This document shows, piece by piece, positions 1-8,839 of a stretch of DNA of 64,000 nucleotides. The position numbers were made by a program, and so were the translations under genes. Position 1 is the first letter of the stretch. Each line of letters begins with the position of its first letter. This stretch comes from Streptomyces sp. NBC_01267 (lineage in GTDB: Bacteria; Actinomycetota; Actinomycetes; Streptomycetales; Streptomycetaceae): positions 5,583,501 through 5,647,500 of the forward strand of contig NZ_CP108455.1 of assembly GCF_036241575.1 (NCBI RefSeq), read 5' to 3'. The notes below the pieces were generated by a model, which was not told where the DNA came from, searched no databases, and saw only the letters and a program-made list of their open reading frames with translations.

Positions 1-1
1 C

Positions 2-1555
2 CGCTGGTGGGCGCTGCTGGTGCTGTGCCTGAGCCTGCTGATCATCGTGATGGCGAACACCGCTCTGACGGTCGCCGCCCCCGACATGACCAAGGACCTG
101 GGGCTCAGCAGCTCCGACCTGCAGTGGGTCATCGACGGCTACACCGTTCCGTACGCAGCCCTGATGCTGCTGCTCGGTGCGATCGGCGACAAGTACAGCC
201 GGCGCGGGGCGCTCGTCCTGGGGCTCGTCGTCTTCGGCGGGGGAGCCGTCGCCGGATCCCTCGTCGCCAGTGCGACCGGCGTCATCGCGGCCCGCGCCGT
301 CATGGGCATCGGCGCGGCGATGATCATGCCTGCCACGCTCTCGCTGCTCGCCGCGAGCTTCCCGCGCGCCGAGCGGGCCAAGGCGATCGTCCTGTGGACG
401 GCCACCGCCGGGCTCGCCATCGCGGCCGGACCGCTCGTCGCGGGCGCACTCCTGCAACACCACGGCTGGGCCTCGACGTTCCTGATCAACGTGCCGATCG
501 CGGTGCTCGCGATCATCGGCGCCTTCGTCCTCGTGCCGCCGTCGAAGGCCGGACACAAGGACCGGATCGACTACGTGGGCGGGCTGCTCTCGGTGATCTC
601 GGTCGGCGCCCTCGTCTACATGATCATTGAGGGACCGCACTTCGGCTGGGGCGCCAAGGCCGTCACCGCCGCGGTCGTGGCGGGCGTCGGGTTCGTCGCG
701 TTCGTCCTGTGGGAGCTGCGGCACCCCCGCCCGGTGCTGGACGTGCGGCGCTACCTCGACCGGGGATTCGCCGGGTCCAACCTCGCCGTCGCGCTGTTCT
801 TCCTCGCGGTCTTCGGGGCCTTCTACTTCCTCACCCAGCACCTTCAGTTCGTCCTCGGGTACGACGCCTTCGAGACCGGCGTACGGATGCTGCCGCTGGC
901 CGGCGCGGTCTTCGTCGGCTCGGCGCTGACCGGATTCCTCACCCCCCGGCTCGGCATGCGCGTCACGGTCACCGCGGGCATGGTGGGCGGCACCGCGTCG
1001 CTGGCCCTGCTCACCCGGATCGACGCGGCATCGGAGTACGGGGCCTTCGTCCTGCCGCTGGTCCTGCTCGGCCTGGCCATCGGGCTCGCCCTGTCGCCGT
1101 GCACCGACGCCATCATGGGCGCGTTCCCCGAGTCCGAACTGGGCGTCGGCGGCGCGGTCAACGACACCTCGATCGAGCTCGGCGGCTCGCTGGGCATCGC
1201 GATACTCGGCTCGGTGCTGTCCGGCGCGTACTCCTCGCACCTCGCGGACGCGGTCGGCGGCAAGCTCCCGGCCGCCGCGCTGAGCACCGCGCAGGACTCG
1301 GTGGGCGCCGGGCTCGCCGTGGCGCAGAAGGTCGGCGCCCAGGCGGGACCCGAGCAGGCGCAGGCCCTGGTGAAGGCGGTCGACGGCGCCTTCTCGGACG
1401 CGGTCGCGCACACCAGTCTGGTCGGCGCGGTGGTCCTCGGCGTGGGCACGGTGCTGGTGGCGCTCCTGGTACCGGGACGCGGCCGTCGTACGGACCGGGC
1501 CGAGGGCCAGGCCGAGGCGGTACCGGCCGAGGAGCCGGTGAGCACCTCCGTGTGA
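2..1555 (+). CDS. DHA2-family MFS efflux transporter (5' end cut by window)
   Basis: Drug/proton antiporter-type permease of the plasma membrane. The open frame runs into the left edge; the visible residues before the first GTG (RWWALLVLCLSLLIIV) are already the first membrane helix of a DHA2 protein, so the true start lies upstream. 517 residues are visible. About 14 hydrophobic segments are seen, with the family motif A loop around GAIGDKYSRRGALV and motif C-like Gly/Pro-rich helix around ATAGLAIAAGPLVAGALL. The C-terminus is a short charged cytoplasmic tail. The family exports lipophilic drugs, dyes or antibiotics; substrate cannot be told here. It is followed by a MerR gene on the same strand 115 nt later, which might control it, but the MerR operator sits in front of the MerR gene itself. 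Confidence 0.9.
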   Translation, partial: RWWALLVLCLSLLIIVMANTALTVAAPDMTKDLGLSSSDLQWVIDGYTVPYAALMLLLGAIGDKYSRRGALVLGLVVFGGGAVAGSLVASATGVIAARAVMGIGAAMIMPATLSLLAASFPRAERAKAIVLWTATAGLAIAAGPLVAGALLQHHGWASTFLINVPIAVLAIIGAFVLVPPSKAGHKDRIDYVGGLLSVISVGALVYMIIEGPHFGWGAKAVTAAVVAGVGFVAFVLWELRHPRPVLDVRRYLDRGFAGSNLAVALFFLAVFGAFYFLTQHLQFVLGYDAFETGVRMLPLAGAVFVGSALTGFLTPRLGMRVTVTAGMVGGTASLALLTRIDAASEYGAFVLPLVLLGLAIGLALSPCTDAIMGAFPESELGVGGAVNDTSIELGGSLGIAILGSVLSGAYSSHLADAVGGKLPAAALSTAQDSVGAGLAVAQKVGAQAGPEQAQALVKAVDGAFSDAVAHTSLVGAVVLGVGTVLVALLVPGRGRRTDRAEGQAEAVPAEEPVSTSV

Positions 1556-1571
1556 CCCGGTCCGGCACGCC

Positions 1572-1591
1572 CCGGCCGACCGACCGGCCGG
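1572..1591 (+). terminator. possible weak terminator hairpin after the MFS gene
   Basis: Six-base arms CCGGCC/GGCCGG with an 8-nt loop, 16 nt after the stop codon and followed by further G/C-rich self-complementary sequence. No T-run follows, so this is only a candidate. Confidence 0.3.
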
Positions 1592-1635
1592 CGGCCCGGC
1601 GCCGGCGGGGTGCGGTGCGGGACATCTCCTCCTTG

Positions 1636-1655
1636 CCTTGACGCCGACGTCAAGG
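1636..1655 (+). promoter_or_regulatory. MerR-type operator/promoter of the merR-trx operon
   Basis: Perfect palindrome CCTTGACG-CCGA-CGTCAAGG, 8-bp arms with a 4-bp centre, 15 nt before the MerR start codon. A -35-like TTGACG (1638-1643) is embedded in the left arm, the arrangement used by MerR-family regulators that bind between or over the -35 and -10 elements. No convincing -10 is visible. Autoregulation is inferred from position. Confidence 0.65.
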
Positions 1656-1670
1656 ATTACCGTCGGGGAC

Positions 1671-2087
1671 ATGCGAATCGGCGAGCTGGCGGAGCGTGCG
1701 GGCATGACCACCCGGGCTCTGCGATATTACGAGTCACGGGAGTTGCTGCCCGCCCGCCGGGCGGTGAACGGCTACCGCACGTACGACGAGGACGACCTGC
1801 GTCTGCTCCAGCAGATCCGGACCCTTCAGGACTTCGGGTTCGACCTGGAGGAGACGCGGCCGTTCGTGGAGTGCCTGCGCGCCGGGCACCCGGCCGGGGA
1901 CGTGTGCCCCGCCTCGCTCGACGTGTACCGGCGCAAGCTCTCCGAGCTGGACGCGCTGATCGGCAGGCTCCAGGACGTCCGCACCCAGGTGGGGGCCGAA
2001 CTGGCGCGCGCCGAGGCGGAGTTGCCGGGCGGCCCGGAGCCGCGCTGTGAACTTTCCGACGGTAGCCATTGGGAGGACGAGGGATGA
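1671..2087 (+). CDS. MerR-family regulator, probably thiol or metal sensing
   Basis: 138-residue DNA-binding regulator. The N-terminal winged helix-turn-helix (residues 1-70) begins MRIGELAERAGMTTRALRYY, the standard MerR start, which is why the ATG at 1671 is preferred over an in-frame TTG at 1638 that lies inside the operator. A coiled-coil dimerisation helix follows. Cys68, His73 and Cys79 lie in the linker (ECLRAGHPAGDVC) and another Cys is near residue 128; MerR proteins commonly sense metals or redox state through such residues. The stop codon overlaps the start of the thioredoxin gene by 4 nt (ATGA), so the two are co-translated. The inference is a thiol-responsive switch that controls its own operon. 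Confidence 0.85.
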   Translation: MRIGELAERAGMTTRALRYYESRELLPARRAVNGYRTYDEDDLRLLQQIRTLQDFGFDLEETRPFVECLRAGHPAGDVCPASLDVYRRKLSELDALIGRLQDVRTQVGAELARAEAELPGGPEPRCELSDGSHWEDEG

Positions 2088-2419
2088 TGATCCATGCGGA
2101 GGGTGTCGACGTCGTGACGGACGCCGACTTCGACACGGAGGTACTGCGGGGCGGGCTCCCGGTGCTGGTGGAGTTCACCGCCGAGTGGTGCGGCCCGTGC
2201 CGGCAACTGGCACCGGTACTGAGCGCCGTCGCCGAGGAGGAGGCGGGCCGCCTCAGGATCGTCCAGCTGGACGTGGACAGGAACCCGGAGGTCACGGTCC
2301 GGTACGGGGTGCTCTCGATGCCGACCCTGATGGTGTTCCGGGACGGCGAACCGGTGAAGTCCATGGTCGGCGCCCGGCCGAAGCGGCGGCTGCTCCAGGA
2401 ACTGGCCGACGTGCTCTGA
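2084..2419 (+). CDS. trxA: thioredoxin
   Basis: 111-residue cytoplasmic disulfide reductase with the full thioredoxin fold and active site WCGPC (Cys36 and Cys39) and the cis-proline loop SMPTLM. It would reduce protein disulfides using thioredoxin reductase, which is not in this window. The start is the ATG that overlaps the MerR stop codon (ATGA); a second ATG follows directly. Co-transcription with a Cys-containing MerR regulator suggests oxidative or electrophile induction. The N-terminal extension of about 10 residues is ordinary for actinobacterial thioredoxins. Streptomyces carry several thioredoxins, so which paralogue this is cannot be settled from sequence alone. Confidence 0.92.
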   Translation: MMIHAEGVDVVTDADFDTEVLRGGLPVLVEFTAEWCGPCRQLAPVLSAVAEEEAGRLRIVQLDVDRNPEVTVRYGVLSMPTLMVFRDGEPVKSMVGARPKRRLLQELADVL

Positions 2420-2450
2420 CCGCGGCGCTCCGACCGGCAGAAACGCAAAA

Positions 2451-2482
2451 AATACCCCGGACGAATTGACGTCCGGGGTATT
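2451..2482 (-). terminator. intrinsic terminator hairpin, T-run on the minus strand
   Basis: Perfect 12-bp arms AATACCCCGGAC / GTCCGGGGTATT around an 8-nt loop. The A-run at 2446-2452 makes a run of Us only in a minus-strand transcript, so it is a canonical terminator for leftward RNA, although both neighbours are plus-strand genes. On the plus strand it could still act as a weaker terminator for thioredoxin mRNA. The -35-like TTGACG (2466-2471) lies in its loop. Confidence 0.6.
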
Positions 2483-2496
2483 GCGGCGCGTATATT
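2466..2496 (+). promoter_or_regulatory. candidate promoter of the HelR-like gene
   Basis: TTGACG (2466-2471), 19-nt spacer, TATATT (2491-2496). The hexamers fit a housekeeping sigma factor; the spacer is 1-2 nt longer than ideal. A start near 2502 would place a stem-loop at the very 5' end of the mRNA. Confidence 0.45.
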
Positions 2497-2501
2497 GAGC
2501 A

Positions 2502-2534
2502 CTTCATGTCTTTGCGCATGACAAAGCCATGAAG
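2502..2534 (+). promoter_or_regulatory. 5' leader stem-loop of the HelR-like gene
   Basis: Arms CTTCATGTCTTTG (2502-2514) and CAAAGCCATGAAG (2522-2534) pair at 12 of 13 positions around a 7-nt loop. It lies between the candidate promoter and the ribosome-binding site AGGAG (2563-2567). Its role is unknown: mRNA stability, or control of helicase expression. Confidence 0.4.
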
Positions 2535-2572
2535 AAGTCTTATGTAGACACCGTACCGCGTCAGGAGCTGAA

Positions 2573-4834
2573 TTGTCAACCGAGGAATTGCAGCATGAAC
2601 AGCAATTCGTCTCACGGCTCTACGAGCGTCTGGACGCGCTCCGTGAGCGTGCCGAAGCCGCCGTCCAGGGCTCGTTCGCCCAGGTGGGCAAGGGGCTCCA
2701 GGCGCGCGTCGAGCGCGATGTGCTGGTCGCCGAACAGTCCGGGCTGCTCAGTGCGCTGAATTCGGTGGAATCCGGGCTCTGCTTCGGGCGGATCGATTTC
2801 ACCGACGGCACCCGCCATCACATCGGCCGCATCGGAATCCGCGAGGAGGCCGACGAGAACGACGAACGCACCCCGCTGGTGATCGACTGGCGGGCGCGGG
2901 CCGCGCGCCCCTTCTATCTCGCGACCGGGCATTCCCCGATGGGCCTGCGCCGCCGCCGTCACCTCACCACGCAGGGGCGCACCGTCACCGCGCTCCACGA
3001 CGAGATCCTCGACCTCTCCGACCCCGAGCGGACCGGCCACGAGGGGACCGACGCCGACGCCGTGCTGCTCGCGGCGCTGGACTCCGCGCGCACCGGCCGG
3101 ATGCACGACATCGTGCAGACCATCCAGGCCGAACAGGACGAGATCATCCGCGCCCCGCACCACGGCGTCCTCGTCGTCGAGGGCGGCCCCGGCACCGGCA
3201 AGACCGCGGTCGCGCTGCACCGTGCCGCCTATCTGCTGTATGCGCACCGGGACCAGCTCGCCCGCCGGGCCGTCCTGATCGTCGGCCCCAACCCGGCCTT
3301 CCTCGGCTACATCGGCGAGGTGCTGCCCTCGCTCGGCGAGACGGGCGTCCTGCTCGCCACCCCGGGAGAGCTCTTCCCCGGGGTGACCGCCACCGGTACG
3401 GACACCCCGGAGGCAGCCGCAGTCAAGGGGCGTACGGAGATGGCCGGAGCGCTGGCCGCGTTCGTACAGGACCTCCAGCGCACGCCGGAGCCCGGCGAGC
3501 CCCGCACCATCGCCCACGACGACGGCGACCTGCTGCTCGACTGGACGATCGCGGACGTGGCGCGCGAGGCGGCCCGCGCCACCGGGCTGCCGCACAACCT
3601 GGCCCGCCCGCGCTTCGCGTTCCGGATCATCGACGAGCTGACCGCCCAACTGGCCGACCGGCTCGGCGCCGACCCCTACGGCGGGCCCAACTTCCTGGGC
3701 CCCGACGACCTCGCCCAGCTCGGCAAGGCCATCGCCGCCAGCCCCGAAGTGCACGCCGCCATCGACGAGTTGTGGCCGCAGCTCACGCCGAAGGAACTGC
3801 TGGCCGACTTCCTGTCCGACCCGGTGCACCTGCCGGACGCCGACGCGGAAGTGATCCGCCGCAAGGGCGGCGACTGGACACCCGCCGATGTCCCGCTGCT
3901 CGACGAGGCCGCCGAGCTCCTCGGCGAGGACGATTCCGCCGCACGCGCCGCCGCGGAGGCCGCCCGCCAGGAACAGGTCGCCTTCGCCCAGGGAGTGCTC
4001 GACCTCTCGCAGGGCTCGGAGTCGTACGAGTTCGAGGACGAGGAGTCCGAACTCCTCGCCGCGCACGACATCATCGACGCCGAGCGGATGGCCGAGCGCC
4101 ACGAGGAGGCGGACTACCGCAGCGCCGCCGAACGCGCCGCCGCCGACCGCACCTGGGCCTTCGGCCACATCATCGTCGACGAGGCGCAGGAGCTCTCCCC
4201 GATGGTGTGGCGGCTGCTGATGCGCCGCTCCCCGACCCGCTCGATGACGCTGGTCGGCGACCCGGCCCAGACCGCCGAACCGGGTGGCGTCGGCGACTGG
4301 GACGCGATGCTCGCCCCGTACGTCGAGGACCGCTACGAGCACGTGCGGCTCGGCATCAACTACCGCACCCCCGAAGAGATCATGGACCGGGCGGCGGCGT
4401 TCCTGAGCGCCGCGCGCTCGAAGGCCGGCGACCCCGCCTTCGAGCCTCCCCGCTCGATCCGTTCCACCGGGGTGCACCCGTGGTCGCGGCGGACCGACGA
4501 CCTGCCGCACGCGGTCGCCGAGGCGGTCGCCGGGGCGCGGCATGCGCAGGGCAGGCTCGCGGTCATCGCGCCGGCCGAGCTGCACGGCGCGCTGCTGGAC
4601 CGTCTCCCGGGCGCCGGGCACGGCCTCGCCCCCGATCTGACCAGCGAGGTCGTGCTGATCACGCCACGCCAGGCGAAGGGCCTGGAGTTCGACACGGTGA
4701 TCGTCGTCGAGCCGCAGTCGATCGTCTCGGGGTCTCCGCGCGGCACCAACGACCTCTACGTCGCGCTGACCCGGGCCACCCAGGCGCTGGGTCTGGTGCA
4801 CACCGGCGACCTGCCCGAAGGGCTGGCCGGGTAG
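2573..4834 (+). CDS. helR: HelR/HelD-like RNA polymerase-recycling helicase (UvrD superfamily 1)
   Basis: 753-residue ATP-driven factor of the HelD/HelR family, which binds RNA polymerase, releases stalled complexes and in Streptomyces can displace rifamycins. The N-terminal helical arm (about residues 1-90, rich in Glu/Arg/Gln) matches the HelD coiled coil that enters the secondary channel. Walker A GGPGTGKT is near residue 204 and Walker B VDEAQE near 536, with later helicase motifs including QAKGLEFDTVIV and YVALTRA. The TTG start at 2573 is supported by AGGAG five nt upstream. No rifamycin-associated element is visible upstream, so rifampicin induction is not indicated. A UvrD/PcrA repair helicase is less likely because the protein has the HelD-type N-terminal arm and low similarity to repair helicases outside the motifs. 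Confidence 0.8.
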   Translation: MSTEELQHEQQFVSRLYERLDALRERAEAAVQGSFAQVGKGLQARVERDVLVAEQSGLLSALNSVESGLCFGRIDFTDGTRHHIGRIGIREEADENDERTPLVIDWRARAARPFYLATGHSPMGLRRRRHLTTQGRTVTALHDEILDLSDPERTGHEGTDADAVLLAALDSARTGRMHDIVQTIQAEQDEIIRAPHHGVLVVEGGPGTGKTAVALHRAAYLLYAHRDQLARRAVLIVGPNPAFLGYIGEVLPSLGETGVLLATPGELFPGVTATGTDTPEAAAVKGRTEMAGALAAFVQDLQRTPEPGEPRTIAHDDGDLLLDWTIADVAREAARATGLPHNLARPRFAFRIIDELTAQLADRLGADPYGGPNFLGPDDLAQLGKAIAASPEVHAAIDELWPQLTPKELLADFLSDPVHLPDADAEVIRRKGGDWTPADVPLLDEAAELLGEDDSAARAAAEAARQEQVAFAQGVLDLSQGSESYEFEDEESELLAAHDIIDAERMAERHEEADYRSAAERAAADRTWAFGHIIVDEAQELSPMVWRLLMRRSPTRSMTLVGDPAQTAEPGGVGDWDAMLAPYVEDRYEHVRLGINYRTPEEIMDRAAAFLSAARSKAGDPAFEPPRSIRSTGVHPWSRRTDDLPHAVAEAVAGARHAQGRLAVIAPAELHGALLDRLPGAGHGLAPDLTSEVVLITPRQAKGLEFDTVIVVEPQSIVSGSPRGTNDLYVALTRATQALGLVHTGDLPEGLAG

Positions 4835-4842
4835 GACGCGAA

Positions 4843-4886
4843 CGGGCCCGCGGCTCCGCCCCCGAGGGTGCGAGCGCGCGGGCCCG
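4843..4886. terminator. bidirectional terminator between helR and glgB
   Basis: Perfect 10-bp arms CGGGCCCGCG / CGCGGGCCCG around a 24-nt loop, in the 61-nt gap between convergent genes. Confidence 0.6.
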
Positions 4887-4895
4887 GCGGGTGGT

Positions 4896-7187
4896 TCAGA
4901 CCGGCCTGAACCACACGGTCGCCAGCGGCGGCAGCGTCAGCTGGATGCTCGACGCCCGCCCGTGGGAGGCCACCGCCTCGGGCTTCAGCGGGTCCGTGTT
5001 GCGGATGTCACCGCCGCCGTACAGCCCGGTGTCGGTATTGAGCACCTCCTGCCACTCCGGCACCGCATCCGGCACGCCCAGGCGGTACTCGTGCCGTACC
5101 ACCGGCGAGAAGTTGGAGACGGAGAGCAGCGGGGCGCCGTGCGCGTCGTAGCGCAGGAAGGCGAAGACGTTGTCCTCCGCCGCGTCACCCGCCACCCAGT
5201 CGAAGCCGCCCGGGTCGGTGTCCCGCTGCCACAGCGCCGGGGCCGCCGCGTACACCGCGTTCAGATCACGGACCAGGTCCCGTACCCCGCGGTGGTCGTG
5301 CGCCGCCGGGTACGAGGGGTCGAGCAGCCACCAGTCCGGCCCGTGCGCCTCCGACCACTCCGCTCCCTGGGCGAACTCCTGTCCCATGAAGAGGAGTTGC
5401 TTGCCGGGGTGGGCCCACATGAAGCCCAGGTACGCACGGTGCGTGGCCCGCTGCTGCCACCAGTCGCCCGGCATCTTCGAGACCAGCGCCTGTTTGCCGT
5501 GCACCACCTCGTCGTGCGAGATGGGCAGCACGTAGTTCTCGCTGAACGCGTACACCATCGAGAACGTCATCTCGTTGTGGTGGTACTTGCGGTGCACCGG
5601 CTCCTTGGCGACGTACTCCAGGGAGTCGTGCATCCACCCCATGTTCCACTTCAGCCCGAAGCCGAGCCCGCCGAAGCCCCCCGGTCCGACCAGGTCGGTG
5701 GCGCGGGTGACGCCGTCCCAGGCCGTCGACTCCTCGGCCACCGTGACGACACCGGGGTTGCGCCGGTAGACCGTCGCGTTCATCTCCTGGAGGAAGGCCA
5801 CCGCGTCCAGGTTCTCCCGGCCGCCGTGCTCGTTCGGCGACCACTGGCCGTACTCGCGGGAGTAGTCGAGGTAGAGCATCGAGGCGACGGCATCCACCCG
5901 CAGCCCGTCGATGTGGAACTCCTCGCACCAGTAAGTGGCGTTGGCGACAAGGAAGTTACGGACCTCGGTGCGCCCGTAGTCGAATTCCAGGGTGCCCCAG
6001 TCGGGGTGCTCGGCGCGGGCCGGGTCCGGGTGCTCGTACAGCGGCCGGCCGTCGAACTGCGCCAGCGCCCAGTCGTCCTTCGGGAAGTGCGCGGGGACCC
6101 AGTCCATCAGGACGCCGATGCCCGCCCGGTGCAGCGCGTCCACCAGGTACCGGAAGTCGTCGGGCGTGCCCATCCGGGCCGTCGGCGCGTAGAAACCGGT
6201 GACCTGGTATCCCCAGGAGCCGCCGAACGGATGCTCGGAGACCGGCATCAGCTCCACATGGGTGAAGCCCAGGTCCTGCACGTACGCCGGAAGCTGCGTG
6301 GCCAGTTGACGGTACGTCAGGCCCGGTCGCCAGGACGGCAGATGGACCTCGTACACCGAGAAGGGCGCCGCGTGCACCGGGCGGTCCGCGCGGTGGGCCA
6401 TCCACGCGCCGTCCTGCCAGACGTGGTGCGCGTCCGTCACGATCGAAGCGGTGGCGGGCGGCACCTCGGTGCGCCGGGCCATCGGGTCGGCGCGCAGGGT
6501 GTGGCTGCCGTCCGGGCGCATCAGGTCGAACTTGTACAGCGCGCCCTCGCCCACGCCGGGCAGGAACAGCTCCCAGATCCCGGACGAACCGAGCGAACGC
6601 ATCGGATACGCCGTGCCGTCCCAGTAGTTGAAGTCACCGCTGACCCGCACCCCCCGTGCGTTCGGCGCCCACACGGTGAAGCGGGTGCCCGTCACCCCCT
6701 GGACGGTCATCGGCCGGGCGCCGAGCGCCTTCCACAGCTCCTCGTGACGGCCCTCGCCGATCAGGTGCAGATCCAGCTCACCGAGGGTGGGCAGGAAGCG
6801 GTAGGGGTCGTGGACCTCGGTCTCGTCGTTGTCGTACGTGAGCAGCAGCGAGTACGCGGGGACGGCCCGCAGCGGCAGCAGACCGGAGAAGAATCCCTGG
6901 CCGTCGTCGTGCAGTTCAGCCCGCAGCCCCTTGGCGAGGACGGTCACGGACTGCGCGTACGGCCGCAGGACCCGGACCGCGATCCCGCCGGCCACCGGAT
7001 GGGCGCCGAGCAGGGAGTGCGGGTCGTGGTGGCCGCCGCCGAGCAGCCGCTCCCGGTCGTCGGCGCCCAGCGCCCCGGCGGGACGCACCCCGCCGCTCGG
7101 CTGGGAGGGCAGGACGGCGGCGGGAGCGGGGGAGCCGGGTTCGGGTTCGGCGGGCGACGGGGTGCGGGACGGGGGACGGGCGGTCAC
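4896..7187 (-). CDS. glgB: 1,4-alpha-glucan branching enzyme GlgB (GH13_9)
   Basis: 763-residue cytoplasmic enzyme that makes alpha-1,6 branches in the glucan produced by GlgE. N-terminal CBM48 modules (roughly residues 55-260) precede the TIM barrel. Conserved GH13 regions are visible: [10 protein letters not shown] (I), GLRVDAVAS with nucleophile Asp432 (II), VTVAEES with the acid/base Glu (III) and ISHDEVVHG (IV). The GTG start at 7187 overlaps the mak stop by 4 nt (GTGA) and has GAGGAGG upstream; longer readings are overlap with mak in another frame. The Pro/Ser-rich first 45 residues are typical of actinobacterial GlgB and probably disordered. Last gene of the glgE-treS-mak-glgB block. 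Confidence 0.96.
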   Translation of the reverse strand: MTARPPSRTPSPAEPEPGSPAPAAVLPSQPSGGVRPAGALGADDRERLLGGGHHDPHSLLGAHPVAGGIAVRVLRPYAQSVTVLAKGLRAELHDDGQGFFSGLLPLRAVPAYSLLLTYDNDETEVHDPYRFLPTLGELDLHLIGEGRHEELWKALGARPMTVQGVTGTRFTVWAPNARGVRVSGDFNYWDGTAYPMRSLGSSGIWELFLPGVGEGALYKFDLMRPDGSHTLRADPMARRTEVPPATASIVTDAHHVWQDGAWMAHRADRPVHAAPFSVYEVHLPSWRPGLTYRQLATQLPAYVQDLGFTHVELMPVSEHPFGGSWGYQVTGFYAPTARMGTPDDFRYLVDALHRAGIGVLMDWVPAHFPKDDWALAQFDGRPLYEHPDPARAEHPDWGTLEFDYGRTEVRNFLVANATYWCEEFHIDGLRVDAVASMLYLDYSREYGQWSPNEHGGRENLDAVAFLQEMNATVYRRNPGVVTVAEESTAWDGVTRATDLVGPGGFGGLGFGLKWNMGWMHDSLEYVAKEPVHRKYHHNEMTFSMVYAFSENYVLPISHDEVVHGKQALVSKMPGDWWQQRATHRAYLGFMWAHPGKQLLFMGQEFAQGAEWSEAHGPDWWLLDPSYPAAHDHRGVRDLVRDLNAVYAAAPALWQRDTDPGGFDWVAGDAAEDNVFAFLRYDAHGAPLLSVSNFSPVVRHEYRLGVPDAVPEWQEVLNTDTGLYGGGDIRNTDPLKPEAVASHGRASSIQLTLPPLATVWFRPV

Positions 7188-8620
7188 TGGGGCGGCCTCC
7201 TCGGCAGCTTCGGCGCACGGGTGGGGAAGGGGGTGGAGAGCCGCTTGATCGCGGCCATCGGGACGGGCAGCCAGTCGGGGCGGTTCCTGGCCTCGTAGAG
7301 GACCTCGTACACCGCCTTGTCGGTCTCGTACGCGCGCAGCAGCTCCGGCTCGGCACGCGGATCGGCGCCGGAGACGGCGGCGTACCCCTCGCAGTACGCG
7401 TCCCGGCAGCCGGTGGCCCACTGCGGGGACCAGGGGCGGTGCGAGCGGGCCGCGTAGTCGAACGAGCGGAGCATCCCCGCGACGTCGCGGACCACCGGCT
7501 GCGGGCGGGTGCGTTCGGCGAGCGGGCGGGCCGGTTCACCCTCGAAGTCGATGACCGACCACTCGCCGTCCCTGGCCCGCAGGCTCTGGCCGAGATGCAG
7601 ATCGCCGTGGATCCGCTGGGCGGCCCAGACGCGGCCCGCGTGCCCCAGGTCGGCGAGGGCGTCGAAGGCGGTGCGCAGCCCGGCGGCGTAGGGAGCGAGC
7701 GCGGGCACCGCTCGGGCCGTCGTCTCCAGACGCTCCGTCATCTCGGCGGCGAGGCGCTGTATCTGCCGCTTGCGCAGTACGGCGGTGGGCAGCGCGGACG
7801 CCAGCGTGCCGTGCACCTCGGCGGTGGCCCGGCCCAGCGCGTGGGCGCCCGCGGTGAAGTCGTGCCCGTCGGCGAGCGCGTGCAGGGCCAGCTGCCAGCC
7901 GTCCTCGGAGCCGAACAGGAACGGCTGGAGCACCCCGAGCGTGGCGGGTTCGGGCTCGGTGGTCTCGTACCAGGCGACCGGCGCGGGTACCCGGGCGCAG
8001 CCTGCCTGGGCCAGCGCGAGCGGCAGCTCCAGGTCCGGGTTGGAGCCCGGGTGGACCCGGCGGAAGACCTTCAGGATGAACGTATCGCCGTAGACCAGAG
8101 AGGTGTTGGACTGCTCGGCGCCGAGCGGGCGCGCGACCAGTCCGGCGGGGATCACCACCGCCGGATCACGGTCGAAGCGCAGCGCCCCGAGGCGGCCGGG
8201 CGCGCGCAGCCGCTCCAGCAGCAGCGCGGTCAGCCGCGGGTCGAGCAGCGCGTCGTACACGACGAGTCCGGCCAGCGGTCCGGCGGCGGCGCGGCCGAGC
8301 AGCGCGGCGGCGAGCCGGGGCGGCAGCGAGGTCCGTACGCCGAGCAGTAACTGGTAGCAGTCACCGGTGGGCCCGGAGCCGGCGGACGGCTCCTGCTGGG
8401 CCCGGACGAGCAGGTGCAGCAGCCCCGGGGCCGCGCCCACCGGCAGCAGTTCGGTGGCGGAGACCAGGCTGAAGGCGCTGACAGGACGGCCCTTGCCCGC
8501 GAACCAGCGCTGCCGGGGCAGCCACTCGTGCAGCAGTGGGGTGAGCGAGGCGAGGAGGCCGAGCGGGCCGGACGCCCCGGCGGAGCGCGAGGTGTTCCGG
8601 GTGGATGCAGCCTTGGACAT
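7184..8620 (-). CDS. mak: maltokinase Mak (Pep2)
   Basis: 478-residue kinase that phosphorylates maltose with ATP to alpha-maltose-1-phosphate, the GlgE substrate. It has the aminoglycoside-phosphotransferase-like fold with catalytic loop HGDLHLGQ and metal-binding VIDFEGEP, and the N-terminal Mak cap beginning around [16 protein letters not shown]. Start is the ATG at 8620 with AAGGA about 10 nt upstream; an in-frame GTG at 8644 would add eight residues. In many actinobacteria Mak is fused to TreS; here the two are separate genes with a 219-nt gap that contains a strong hairpin, so mak may have its own promoter. It overlaps glgB by 4 nt and the two are probably translationally coupled. Confidence 0.95.
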   Translation of the reverse strand: MSKAASTRNTSRSAGASGPLGLLASLTPLLHEWLPRQRWFAGKGRPVSAFSLVSATELLPVGAAPGLLHLLVRAQQEPSAGSGPTGDCYQLLLGVRTSLPPRLAAALLGRAAAGPLAGLVVYDALLDPRLTALLLERLRAPGRLGALRFDRDPAVVIPAGLVARPLGAEQSNTSLVYGDTFILKVFRRVHPGSNPDLELPLALAQAGCARVPAPVAWYETTEPEPATLGVLQPFLFGSEDGWQLALHALADGHDFTAGAHALGRATAEVHGTLASALPTAVLRKRQIQRLAAEMTERLETTARAVPALAPYAAGLRTAFDALADLGHAGRVWAAQRIHGDLHLGQSLRARDGEWSVIDFEGEPARPLAERTRPQPVVRDVAGMLRSFDYAARSHRPWSPQWATGCRDAYCEGYAAVSGADPRAEPELLRAYETDKAVYEVLYEARNRPDWLPVPMAAIKRLSTPFPTRAPKLPRRPPQ

Positions 8621-8796
8621 GGCATCGCGTCCTTTCCCGGGCACACCACACTATGCGCAGAGTGTCCCGGATTGCGTGGGTCAGCCCCCCATGCTGAACG
8701 CTAGGAGGGCGGGAATCCGGCTGTGCGGGACGGTGCGGGTGAGGATGGTCCAAATGGACTACGAGCCGATTGGGCCGGGTGGTGAGAGGGAGGGTG

Positions 8797-8832
8797 CCCG
8801 GCGCGGGACGGCGGAAACCGCCCCGCGCCGGG
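8797..8832 (-). terminator. strong hairpin after treS, before mak
   Basis: Perfect 11-bp arms CCCGGCGCGGG / CCCGCGCCGGG, with an inner GGCGG/CCGCC pairing, 8 nt downstream of the treS stop codon. No U-run follows. It may attenuate treS transcripts before mak. The remaining gap (8621-8796) holds no confident promoter or gene. Confidence 0.55.
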
Positions 8833-8839
8833 CCGGCCG

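Noticed and set aside
2420..2572. Rifamycin-associated element upstream of the HelR-like gene
   Set aside because: No GGGGCTTGC...GCAAG-type palindrome is present in this gap.
4962..7298. Long open frame opposite glgB (778 codons), and similar frames opposite helR, treS, glgE, glgP, the M4 proteases and the SARP gene
   Set aside because: High-GC genes leave long open antisense frames; composition and absence of family motifs show they are shadows.
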